A stretch of 5,081 nt of DNA from DATGFB01 sp032160545 (GCA_032160545.1 JAVHVN010000080.1:1-5081); one strand, 5' to 3'. Positions 1 to 4,808 are shown, numbered from the stretch's first letter. Numbers and translations: made by a program. Notes: a model not told the origin generated them from the letters alone.

Positions 1-819
1 GGCACCCGGGCGCCGTCAGGTGAGCCGGTGTTCGCCGCGATCGCAGGCGGTGTCGGCCGGCTGCCGCGTGCCCTTGCCGGATCCGGACGATTCGAGGTGC
101 GCACGTCGACGACCGTCCGCGAGATCATCCGTACGCCCGGCGGCTTCCACCTGATCTGCGCTGCGGTGCCGGCACCCGAAATCGTCGAGGTGGACGCGGT
201 CGTCGTCGCGACCCCACCGTCGAAGGCAGCCCAGCTGCTGCGTGGGGTTGCGCCTGCCGCGGCCGCCGAACTGCGCGACGTCGAGACGGCGAGCCTGGCG
301 ATCGTCACGTTTGCGTTTCCCGCAGGCGCGGGCACCGCTGAGGTCCCCTCGGGCAGCGGTCTGCTGGTAGCCGTCCGCGAGGGTTTCGCCGTGAAGGCCG
401 TGACCTTGTCGTCGCAGAAGTGGCCGATCGACACCGACGGGTTGGTGCTGATGCGCGCCTCCGTCGGGCGCGCGGGCGAGAACCAGATCCTGCAGCGTGA
501 GGACCCCGCCCTGATCGCGCTGGTTCAACACGAGCTGCGTGCGCTGATCGGCGTCACGGCCGAGCCGGTCGACGCCCTCGTGACCCGGTGGGGCGGCGCG
601 CTGCCTCAGTACGCGGTCGGCCATGTCGAGCGGGTGCGGCGGATCCGCGCCGCGGTCGACCGGGTTCCCGGGCTGGCGGTGTGCGGCGCCACGTACGACG
701 GCGTGGGCATTCCCGCCTGCATCGCCTCTGCATACGCAGCGGCCGACAGGGTGGCCAACAGCACGTCCGGCGATGTGACCGGTCCCGGCGTGCCTGCGTT
801 CGTCCCCGGGGGACAATGA
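1..819 (+). CDS. hemY: Coproporphyrinogen III / protoporphyrinogen oxidase, C-terminal part (5' end outside window)
   Basis: FAD-dependent oxidase of haem synthesis. In actinobacteria this family (HemY, also called HemG or CgoX) oxidises coproporphyrinogen III to coproporphyrin III. The frame is open from base 1, so the gene begins upstream; 272 residues remain of a family that is usually about 450-480 long. The visible part starts with a GEPVFAAIAGGVGRLP-type stretch (partial residues 8-23), which is typical of the family's central region. It continues with ALPQYAVGH (about 200-208) and ends with the C-terminal FAD-contacting motif GLAVCGATYDGVGIPACI (about 224-241) followed by a small-residue helix. 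TGA lies at 817-819, only 4 bases before hemQ, which implies one transcript and probably translational coupling. The tail after the FAD motif is short and non-conserved in appearance. The family assignment is firm. That the substrate is coproporphyrinogen rather than protoporphyrinogen is inferred from the adjacent hemQ and from what is known of actinobacteria. Confidence 0.93.
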   Translation, partial: GTRAPSGEPVFAAIAGGVGRLPRALAGSGRFEVRTSTTVREIIRTPGGFHLICAAVPAPEIVEVDAVVVATPPSKAAQLLRGVAPAAAAELRDVETASLAIVTFAFPAGAGTAEVPSGSGLLVAVREGFAVKAVTLSSQKWPIDTDGLVLMRASVGRAGENQILQREDPALIALVQHELRALIGVTAEPVDALVTRWGGALPQYAVGHVERVRRIRAAVDRVPGLAVCGATYDGVGIPACIASAYAAADRVANSTSGDVTGPGVPAFVPGGQ

Positions 820-823
820 GGGC

Positions 824-1510
824 ATGGCCAAGGCACGCGAGCTGAACGACGTCATCCGGTACACGGCATGGTCGGTCTTCGCCGTGGCGAGACCGCTCGG
901 CGACGGCGAGCGGCAGCGGCTCTCCGGCGAGGTCAGCGAGCTGTTCGAGCAGCTACAGACCAAGGACATCACGGTGCGCGGCACCTACGACGTGAGCGCC
1001 CTGCGCGCCGACGCCGATCTGATGGTGTGGTGGCACGCGCCGACCGCCGAGGCGATCCAGGAGGCCTACGGCCGGTTCCGCCGCACGGAGCTCGGGACCC
1101 ATCTGAATCCGGTCTGGTCGAACATGGCGCTGCACCGTCCTGCGGAGTTCAACAAGAGCCATGTGCCGGCTTTCCTCGCCGGCGAGGCGCCACGCCGCTA
1201 CGTCAGCGTCTACCCGTTCGTCCGCTCGTACGAGTGGTACCTCCTGCCCGACGCCGAGCGGCGCGCCATGCTGGCTGAGCACGGGCAGCTGGCCCGCGAC
1301 TATCCGGACGTCCGCGCCAACACGGTGGCGTCGTTCTCGCTCGGCGACTACGAGTGGATGCTGGCCTTCGAGGCGGACGAGCTGCACCGGATCGTCGACC
1401 TCATGCGGCATCTGCGCGCGTCCGGTGCGCGGCGCCATGTACGGGAGGAGATCCCGTTCTACACCGGCACGCGCCGCGAGGTGAGCGACCTCGTCGGGGC
1501 GCTGCCCTAG
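824..1510 (+). CDS. hemQ: Coproheme decarboxylase HemQ (ChdC), chlorite dismutase superfamily
   Basis: Last enzyme of the coproporphyrin-dependent haem pathway. It uses hydrogen peroxide to decarboxylate the 2- and 4-propionates of coproheme to vinyl groups, giving haem b in the cytosol. The 228-residue length is normal for an actinobacterial HemQ. Visible landmarks are LMVWWHAPT (66-74), HLNPVWSNMALHRPAEFNKSH (from 93), YVSVYPFVRSYEWYLLP (126-142) and a C-terminal REEIPFYTGTRR segment (207-218). By alignment with the actinobacterial enzyme as I remember it, H113 is the distal histidine, Y130 the catalytic tyrosine and H153 the proximal haem ligand; all three keep the family's spacing. The ATG at 824 is preceded by a G-rich Shine-Dalgarno stretch (GGGGGA at 808-813, GAGGG just before the ATG) that overlaps the end of hemY, so the pair is an operon. 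Its TAG stop shares CTAG with the stop of msrB on the opposite strand. Confidence 0.96.
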   Translation: MAKARELNDVIRYTAWSVFAVARPLGDGERQRLSGEVSELFEQLQTKDITVRGTYDVSALRADADLMVWWHAPTAEAIQEAYGRFRRTELGTHLNPVWSNMALHRPAEFNKSHVPAFLAGEAPRRYVSVYPFVRSYEWYLLPDAERRAMLAEHGQLARDYPDVRANTVASFSLGDYEWMLAFEADELHRIVDLMRHLRASGARRHVREEIPFYTGTRREVSDLVGALP

Positions 1511-1944
1511 CTCCCGTTGGCCGGTTCGTCCTCGAACGTCATCGAGATCGAGTTGATGCAGTAGCGCAGGTCGGTCGGGGTGCTGTAGCCCTCGCCCTCG
1601 AAGACGTGGCCGAGATGGCTGTGGCACGTGGCGCACAGCACCTCGACGCGGCGCATGCCCATCGAGGTGTCGACCCGTTCGATCACTGCGTCGCCGGCGA
1701 GCGGCGTGAAGAAGCTCGGCCAACCGCAGTGCGAGTCGAACTTGGCCTCGCTGCGGAACAGTTCGGTGCCGCAGGCTCGGCACCGATAGACGCCGCGGCG
1801 ATGGTTGTCGGTGTGTTCACCGGTGTACGGACGTTCGGTGCCGGCCGTGCGCAACACGGCGTATTCGGCAGGCGAGAGTTGCGAGCGCCATTCCTCGTCG
1901 GACTTGGCGACGGGAGGCGTTGGGAGCTGGTCGGACTCGGTCAT
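1507..1944 (-). CDS. msrB: Peptide-methionine (R)-S-oxide reductase MsrB
   Basis: Cytosolic repair enzyme that reduces the R-epimer of methionine sulfoxide in proteins, normally recycled by thioredoxin. The 145 residues cover the whole SelR domain. Zinc ligands are two CxxC pairs, C55/C58 and C104/C107. The catalytic cysteine is C129 in RYCINS, and C73 in the HCGWPSF motif is at the position of the resolving cysteine of 2-Cys MsrBs, 56 residues before the catalytic one. H110, H113 and the GHVF motif are also present. The first 15 residues are a variable extension before the conserved EEWRSQLSPAEY start. The ATG at 1944 is chosen because the conserved domain begins soon after it and a TACGGT -10-like box ends 7 bases before it. 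The frame stays open much farther upstream but without homology-like sequence. It is convergent with hemQ, with a 4-base overlap at the stops. Confidence 0.96.
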   Translation of the reverse strand: MTESDQLPTPPVAKSDEEWRSQLSPAEYAVLRTAGTERPYTGEHTDNHRRGVYRCRACGTELFRSEAKFDSHCGWPSFFTPLAGDAVIERVDTSMGMRRVEVLCATCHSHLGHVFEGEGYSTPTDLRYCINSISMTFEDEPANGS

Positions 1945-1960
1945 GACCTCGACCGTACCG
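1945..1960 (-). promoter_or_regulatory. Candidate -10 box for leaderless msrB transcript
   Basis: Read on the minus strand, TACGGT (plus-strand 1952-1957) fits the actinobacterial TANNNT -10 consensus and is followed by exactly 7 bases before the msrB ATG, so the transcript would start at or next to the start codon. The nearest purine-rich element, GAGG (plus-strand 1947-1950), lies only 2 bases from the ATG, too close to act as a normal Shine-Dalgarno site. No convincing -35 box is seen. This is an inference from spacing only. Confidence 0.4.
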
Positions 1961-1981
1961 ACCGCGGGCGGATTGCGGGGC

Positions 1982-2230
1982 TCACCAATTGGCAGCGATA
2001 CCGCCGACGGTGAGGCCGATGCCGACGGCGAAGCCGAGCAGGATGAGCAGGACCACGAGCCGGGCAGCGGCCCGGCGCGGCCCGCTGAGTCGCGAGAGGC
2101 CGGCACCGAACGCGACGATGTTCTGCAGCTCGCCGTCGACGCTGTTCGGGTTGGCGGTGCGTCCCCACGCGCCGTCGACGTAATGGGTGGGCGGCGCTGG
2201 CTCGTCCTCCCACATCTCGTCGGTCTGCAT
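1982..2230 (-). CDS. Small single-pass membrane protein, function unknown
   Basis: 82 residues, not assigned to a named family. The N-terminal half is acidic and aromatic at first (MQTDEMWEDEP), then contains a HYVDGAWGRTANPNS-like stretch (16-30) and ELQNIVAFGAGLSRLSGPRR (34-53). A hydrophobic segment from about L58 to A80 (LVVLLILLGFAVGIGLTVGG inside it) is long enough for one membrane helix and ends two residues before the stop. Arginines at 47, 52, 53 and 57 just before the helix predict N-terminus in the cytoplasm and almost no outside tail. No signal peptidase site is seen. The ATG at 2230 is preceded by a TACCCT box at a 7-base distance, which supports this start. It lies 37 bases upstream of msrB on the same strand and is divergent from the polymerase gene. 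Codon use is like that of its neighbours, so I take it as a real, chromosomal actinobacterial gene. Confidence 0.75.
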   Translation of the reverse strand: MQTDEMWEDEPAPPTHYVDGAWGRTANPNSVDGELQNIVAFGAGLSRLSGPRRAAARLVVLLILLGFAVGIGLTVGGIAANW

Positions 2231-2243
2231 GCTGCCCAGGGTA
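2231..2243 (-). promoter_or_regulatory. Candidate -10 box for the small membrane protein gene
   Basis: On the minus strand TACCCT (plus-strand 2238-2243) matches TANNNT and is separated from the ATG at 2230 by 7 bases, the same geometry as at msrB and the polymerase gene. There is no separate ribosome binding site in the remaining space, so a leaderless message is the simplest reading. No clear -35 sequence is visible. Confidence 0.42.
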
Positions 2244-2277
2244 GGCCGCGATCGAGGCTCAGCACTCGGCCGGGACA

Positions 2278-2308
2278 GCAGGTCGCCGTGGACATGATTG
2301 CGACCTGC
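2278..2308. promoter_or_regulatory. Perfect 9-bp inverted repeat, candidate operator in divergent promoter region
   Basis: GCAGGTCGC at 2278-2286 is repeated in inverse as GCGACCTGC at 2300-2308, with a 13-base AT-richer spacer. The half-site centres are 22 bp apart, about two helical turns, as expected for a dimeric DNA-binding protein that contacts one face of the helix. It lies in the 114-base gap between the two divergent start codons. It abuts the expected -35 region of the polymerase gene and is about 12 bases upstream of the expected -35 region of the membrane protein gene. No cognate regulator is encoded in the window. It could also be a chance palindrome in GC-rich DNA or an RNA hairpin, but its position favours an operator. 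Confidence 0.45.
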
Positions 2309-2331
2309 GGGACGCGGTCGGTCATCACCGG

Positions 2332-2344
2332 TAGCGTCGCGGGC
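2332..2344 (+). promoter_or_regulatory. Candidate -10 box for leaderless polymerase transcript
   Basis: TAGCGT at 2332-2337 fits TANNNT and ends 7 bases before the ATG at 2345. The short remaining sequence (CGCGGGC) is at best a poor ribosome binding site. The start codon itself is therefore probably the 5' end of the message. The -35 region is not recognisable. Confidence 0.42.
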
Positions 2345-3409
2345 ATGGCGGCACCGTCGATCGAACTCGAGGTCGCTGGCCGGACCGTGCGGATCAGCAA
2401 TCCCGACCGCGTGTACTTCCCCGAGCGCGGCGAGACCAAGCTCGACCTGGCCAACTACTACATCTCGGTCGGCGACGGCATCGTGCGCGCCCTGCGCGAG
2501 CGGCCCTGCATGCTGCACCGCTACCCCGACGGGGTGACGGGGGAGAAGATCTATCAGAAGCGGCTGCCCAAGGGTGCGCCCGAATGGGTCGAGACGGTAG
2601 AGGTCCGCTTCCCGTCCGGACGCACTGCCGACGAGCTGTGCGTCACGGAGCTCGCCAGCGTCGTGTGGGCGGTGCAGATGTCGACGGTGGAGTTCCATCC
2701 CTGGCACTCCCGCCGCGCCGATACCGAGAAGCCTGACGAGATGCGCATCGACCTCGACCCGCAGCCGGGCACCGGGTTCCTCGAGGCGAAGCAGGTCGGC
2801 GAGATCGTGCGCGAGGTCCTCTCCGGGCTCGGCGCAGTCGGCTGGCCGAAGACATCGGGGTCGAAGGGCCTGCACGTGTACGTGCGCATCGAGCCGCGGT
2901 TCGGTTTCAAGGAGGTTCGCCGCGCCGCGCTCGCCTTCGCCCGCGAGGTCGAGCGCCGCGCTCCAGCCCAGGTCACCACCGCCTGGTGGCGTGAGCAGCG
3001 CGGCGCGCAGATTTTCCTGGACTACAACCAGAACGCGCGCGACCGCACTATCGCCTCGGCCTATTCGGTGCGTGGCCAGCCGTGGGGTCCGGTATCCGCG
3101 CCGGTGACGTGGGACGAGCTGCCCGACGTCGAAATGCGCGACTTCACGATCGCGACGATGCCGGAGCGGTTCGCCCGGCTCGGCGATCTGCACGCCGGCA
3201 TCGATGACGCGGTGTGGTCGATCGAGCCGCTGCTGGAGTGGGCGGATCGCGACGAGCAGGACCACGGCCTCGGTGACATGCCGTATCCGCCGAACTTCCC
3301 CAAGCAGGAGGGCGAACCGCCGCGCGTCCAGCCGTCTCGAAAGAACGAGGCCAACTGGGCCGGCGCGGAAGCGACGGCTGACCGGGCCGAGCCACACCAG
3401 CTCGACTGA
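2345..3409 (+). CDS. Stand-alone LigD-type primase-polymerase (PolDom / Prim-PolC-like)
   Basis: 354-residue archaeo-eukaryotic-primase-type polymerase, homologous to the polymerase domain of the NHEJ ligase LigD but without ligase or phosphoesterase domains. Such free-standing proteins (PolD1/Prim-PolC and PolD2 in mycobacteria) fill short gaps with a preference for ribonucleotides; Prim-PolC has been linked to LigC-dependent excision repair. Visible motifs are H118 in VEFHPW, the metal-binding D136 and D138 in RIDLDP, the nucleotide-binding TSGSKGLHVYVR motif (170-181, with S171, K174 and H177), and the third aspartate D226 in LDYNQNARDRTIASAYSVR. DDAVWSIEPLLEWAD closes the domain near residue 300. 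The last 50 or so residues are a charged, proline-rich tail. The ATG at 2345 is chosen because the conserved N-terminus (VRISNPDRVYFP) follows closely and a TANNNT box precedes it; the longer open frame upstream runs through the antisense of other genes. No Ku or ligase gene is in the window. Which mycobacterial paralogue it matches cannot be settled by eye. Confidence 0.93.
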   Translation: MAAPSIELEVAGRTVRISNPDRVYFPERGETKLDLANYYISVGDGIVRALRERPCMLHRYPDGVTGEKIYQKRLPKGAPEWVETVEVRFPSGRTADELCVTELASVVWAVQMSTVEFHPWHSRRADTEKPDEMRIDLDPQPGTGFLEAKQVGEIVREVLSGLGAVGWPKTSGSKGLHVYVRIEPRFGFKEVRRAALAFAREVERRAPAQVTTAWWREQRGAQIFLDYNQNARDRTIASAYSVRGQPWGPVSAPVTWDELPDVEMRDFTIATMPERFARLGDLHAGIDDAVWSIEPLLEWADRDEQDHGLGDMPYPPNFPKQEGEPPRVQPSRKNEANWAGAEATADRAEPHQLD

Positions 3410-3420
3410 TACCCCGTATA

Positions 3421-3443
3421 ACGCCCGAATAGGGCGCGGGCGT
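3421..3443 (+). terminator. Hairpin after the polymerase gene, candidate terminator
   Basis: ACGCCCG at 3421-3427 can pair with CGGGCGT at 3437-3443 (7 bp, 9-base loop). An alternative 5-bp stem CGCCC/GGGCG (3422-3426 with 3432-3436) overlaps it. It begins 11 bases after the polymerase stop. There is no T-tract, so it would be a U-less terminator of the kind proposed for actinobacteria, or merely a 3' stabilising fold. Confidence 0.4.
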
Positions 3444-3576
3444 CCAGACTCCTGGGTGGATGGGAAGTTGTCGTTATGCGTGCTGGGTCGTGCGCGGTCG
3501 AGTCCCGCCTCGGGTCTCGTCAGAGCGATCCTTGGGTTGTCGCGGTGATCGCAACACCTGCTGATGGGGTGTTGCC
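3444..3576. other. Non-coding stretch with hairpins between polymerase gene and transposase remnant
   Basis: No credible gene is seen here. At 3499-3519 there is an imperfect hairpin: CGAG and CCCG pair with CGGG and CTCG around a T-T mismatch, with a 3-base loop. It contains a GTCGAGTCCCGCC run resembling a tRNA T-arm that lacks one or two bases. At 3551-3575 lies the stem-loop described for the transposase remnant. The stretch may include the outer end of the insertion sequence, but I could not identify a terminal repeat or a target duplication. Confidence 0.4.
3551..3575 (+). promoter_or_regulatory. 8-bp stem-loop directly in front of the transposase-remnant start codon
   Basis: GCAACACC at 3551-3558 pairs perfectly with GGTGTTGC at 3568-3575, loop 3559-3567. 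The GTG start at 3577 follows one base after the stem. The only purine-rich candidate ribosome site (GATGGGG, 3563-3569) is split between loop and stem. In several insertion sequences a fold like this blocks translation from messages that read in from outside; here that role is an inference. Confidence 0.45.
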
Positions 3577-3792
3577 GTGGCTGAGTATTCGATCTTCATT
3601 TGCCCAGACCCGTTGCAGCAGTTCTGGCAGGTGATGGCCGACGGCGGATTCATCAGCGAGGCGGTCGCTGTGATCGACACCGGTCGACGGACCGGGCGCC
3701 GCGATCTGGTTGAGGCTGGCGGTGTGCGTCCCCGGCGAAGGCGGGAGTTGAACCCCGACCGCTCGACGATGAGATGGGCCGGACGAACGTAG
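3577..3792 (+). pseudogene. Remnant of an IS30-type transposase N-terminus
   Basis: 71 codons from a GTG start. The order FWQVMADGGFISEAVAV (about residues 16-32), then an arginine-rich turn, then LVEAGGVRPRRRR (44-56) resembles the N-terminal helix-turn-helix region of actinobacterial IS30-family transposases, in which a W/F-W-x-x-x-x-DG helix is followed by an AGGVRP-type segment. After residue 56 the sequence (ELNPDRSTMRWAGRT) no longer looks like the family, and the frame stops at 3790-3792. The second regulatory helix, the DDE catalytic domain and the right terminal repeat are all absent. The simplest reading is an insertion sequence reduced by a deletion whose left breakpoint is near 3745. 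The family call rests on remembered sequence patterns. An alternative is a small unrelated basic protein. Confidence 0.55.
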
Positions 3793-3811
3793 ATGGCCGC
3801 CGGCTGCGGGC

Positions 3812-3836
3812 TACTGTGTTGGAAACGGCAAAGGAG
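3812..3836 (+). promoter_or_regulatory. Candidate -10 box and Shine-Dalgarno site of the 103-residue gene
   Basis: TACTGT at 3812-3817 fits TANNNT, and AAAGGAG at 3830-3836 is a strong ribosome binding site 5 bases before the ATG at 3842. Unlike msrB, the membrane protein gene and the polymerase gene, this one would carry a short 5' leader of roughly 18 bases. No -35 match is seen. The promoter lies just after the truncated transposase frame, so the deletion did not remove it or may have created it. Confidence 0.45.
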
Positions 3837-3841
3837 CATCG

Positions 3842-4153
3842 ATGCCATCGTCGTCAGAGCCGGTGCACCTGAACAACCATCACCGCAACACGCTGCGCCG
3901 GTTGTTCCAGCATCCTGCAGGCCACAACATCGAATGGCATGCCGTGGTCTCCTTGCTATCGGCCGTCGGCACGGTCGATGAGCGCAAGGATGGAAAGGTC
4001 GCGGTTACGGTCGGATCTGAGACGGAATTCCTTGACCCTCCTGCGGATAAGGACATCGACACTCAGATGGTTGTCGATCTGCGCCGGATGCTCGACAGTG
4101 CCGGCTATGGAATTGAGGGTGGCGACATCGATGCGCCGGAGCAGAAGGACTGA
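3842..4153 (+). CDS. Hypothetical 103-residue protein with HicA-like outline
   Basis: I do not recognise a named family with certainty; short proteins with a LNNHHRxTLxxxFQHPxxHNIEW-type N-terminus occur in actinobacteria as uncharacterised proteins. Visible parts are a polar start, a basic histidine-rich segment (H9-H33, six or more histidines), a helix-like VVSLLSAVG (35-43), strand-like segments around DGKVAVTVGSETEFLD (50-65), and KDIDTQMVVDLRRMLDSAGY (70-89). The last segment and the helix-turn before it mirror the start (xVxxLLxxxG) and end (KDIxxxxLxxILxxAGL) of HicA mRNA interferases. However, the G-S/T-H active-site histidine of HicA is replaced by DGKVAV. No HicB-like partner is adjacent. 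A strong Shine-Dalgarno site supports the start. G+C looks slightly lower than in neighbouring genes. The protein is probably real and cytosolic; a toxin function is not shown. Confidence 0.75.
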   Translation: MPSSSEPVHLNNHHRNTLRRLFQHPAGHNIEWHAVVSLLSAVGTVDERKDGKVAVTVGSETEFLDPPADKDIDTQMVVDLRRMLDSAGYGIEGGDIDAPEQKD

Positions 4154-4275
4154 CGGGTAACAGCGTCGTCGCCGCGTCCGACCACGCCACAAATCGCGCT
4201 GACGGATTCGCGTTCTCTCGACGCCTCGACGAGCTCTGGGCATCACACCGATCGACGGCTAGCGAGCGCGCTTTT

Positions 4276-4297
4276 CGCTGCGTAGAAAGACGCTGCG
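4276..4297 (+). terminator. Imperfect hairpin, possible terminator after the HicA-like gene
   Basis: CGC-T-GCGT pairs with ACGC-T-GCG around a T-T mismatch, closing a 6-base AGAAAG loop. The arms also form a direct repeat CGCTGCG with a period of 15. It lies 123 bases after the stop and has no T-tract behind it, so terminator function is only a guess. Confidence 0.22.
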
Positions 4298-4346
4298 CGG
4301 AGGCGGACGCTTCGGTGTGGATCGGTGCGGTGTCGGTTGTTTGTGG

Positions 4347-4358
4347 CAAGGTCGGCGC
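4347..4358 (+). promoter_or_regulatory. Possible -10 box of the VOC gene
   Basis: CAAGGT at 4347-4352 is one base off the TANNNT consensus and ends 6 bases before the ATG at 4359, close to the geometry seen at the other three starts. The intervening CGGCGC offers no ribosome binding site. The match is weaker than at the other genes. Confidence 0.28.
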
Positions 4359-4793
4359 ATGGGGACCGAGTTCCAGGTGACGTTCGACAGTGCCGACCCG
4401 GGGGCGCACGCGGCGTTCTGGGCCGGGGCGGTGCACTATGTCCAGCAGCCGCCACCGCCCGACTTCGACTCGTGGGACGCCGCGCTCGACGCCTGGGGCG
4501 TCCCGGCCGAGCACCGCAACGACCGCGCGGCGCTCGTCGATCCCGACGGCGTCGGGCCGCGTCTGTTTTTCCAGAAGGTGCCGGAGCCGAAGGCGGCGAA
4601 GAACCGCGTGCACCTCGACCTCCGAGCCGCCGCAGGCGTGCCGCCGGAAGGACGGGCCGACGCGCTCGAGGCGGAGTGCACCCGCCTGATCGCGATCGGC
4701 GCACGCCGGGTGCAGCGGCTGGAGGCCGACGGCGTCAATGGTGTGTGCATCGTCATGCAGGACCCCGAGGGCAACGAGTTCTGCCTCGACTGA
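4359..4793 (+). CDS. VOC-superfamily (glyoxalase/bleomycin-resistance-like) protein
   Basis: 144 residues, the usual size of a two-module VOC protein of the Glyoxalase_6-like type common in actinobacteria. The N-terminal module has FQVTFDSADPGAHAAFWAGAV (from residue 5). It continues with ALVDPDGVGPRLFFQKVPEPK (from 58) and NRVHLDL (82-88), the hinge-to-second-module signature, then a helix with LEAECTRLIAIGAR (103-116) and the closing MQDPEGNEFCLD (133-144), typical of the fold's last strand. H85 and E140 are at positions often used for metal in VOC enzymes, but conservation of a full metal site cannot be judged. The substrate is unknown; members include dioxygenase-like, resistance and isomerase proteins. 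The start at 4359 is chosen over an in-frame ATG at 4317 because the domain begins at the second residue and the upstream 14 codons look non-coding. It is a monocistronic gene, convergent with the partial gene at the right edge. Confidence 0.88.
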   Translation: MGTEFQVTFDSADPGAHAAFWAGAVHYVQQPPPPDFDSWDAALDAWGVPAEHRNDRAALVDPDGVGPRLFFQKVPEPKAAKNRVHLDLRAAAGVPPEGRADALEAECTRLIAIGARRVQRLEADGVNGVCIVMQDPEGNEFCLD

Positions 4794-4808
4794 GTGGGGT
4801 GCCGGTCA

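Larger units (their letters stand above)
4154..4358. other. Non-coding stretch between the HicA-like gene and the VOC gene
   Basis: No reading frame here looks coding. It contains the imperfect hairpin at 4276-4297 and an 8-bp inverted pair CACCGATC (4246-4253) / GATCGGTG (4320-4327) 66 bases apart, which may be chance. The right end carries the presumed promoter of the VOC gene. It is locally less GC-rich, with GCTTTTCGC and GTAGAAAG tracts, than the coding DNA around it. Confidence 0.4.

Noticed and set aside
16..984. Long minus-strand open frame (322 codons) across hemY and hemQ
   Set aside because: It is the antisense of two clearly recognised genes; its product is arginine- and glycine-rich with no domain-like pattern, as expected from high-GC antisense frames.
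1805..2344. N-terminal extension of the polymerase gene to 1805
   Set aside because: The extra 180 codons are antisense to msrB and the membrane protein gene and have no polymerase-like sequence; the family starts near VRISNPDRVYFP.
1945..2454. N-terminal extension of msrB in the open frame up to 2454
   Set aside because: It would overlap the membrane protein gene and the polymerase start; MsrB proteins of this type begin shortly before the EEW segment, and the extension is low-complexity Ser/Arg/Pro.
1982..3397. Extending the small membrane protein upstream through the antisense of the polymerase gene (471 codons)
   Set aside because: Only the last 82 codons look like a protein with a TM helix; the rest is antisense of conserved polymerase motifs, and a promoter-like box precedes the ATG at 2230.
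3700..3780. Possible minus-strand tRNA gene, because of a TTCAACT T-loop
   Set aside because: The T-stem has only three pairs, no anticodon arm with U33 can be placed, and no 5' acceptor strand pairs with the 3' segment.
4317..4358. Alternative VOC start at 4317
   Set aside because: The 14 added residues (Cys, Trp and Gly rich) do not fit the fold, whose first strand starts right after the ATG at 4359.
3842..4358. A HicAB toxin-antitoxin operon
   Set aside because: No second gene follows within the 205 bases downstream or precedes it intact, and the HicA catalytic motif is missing.
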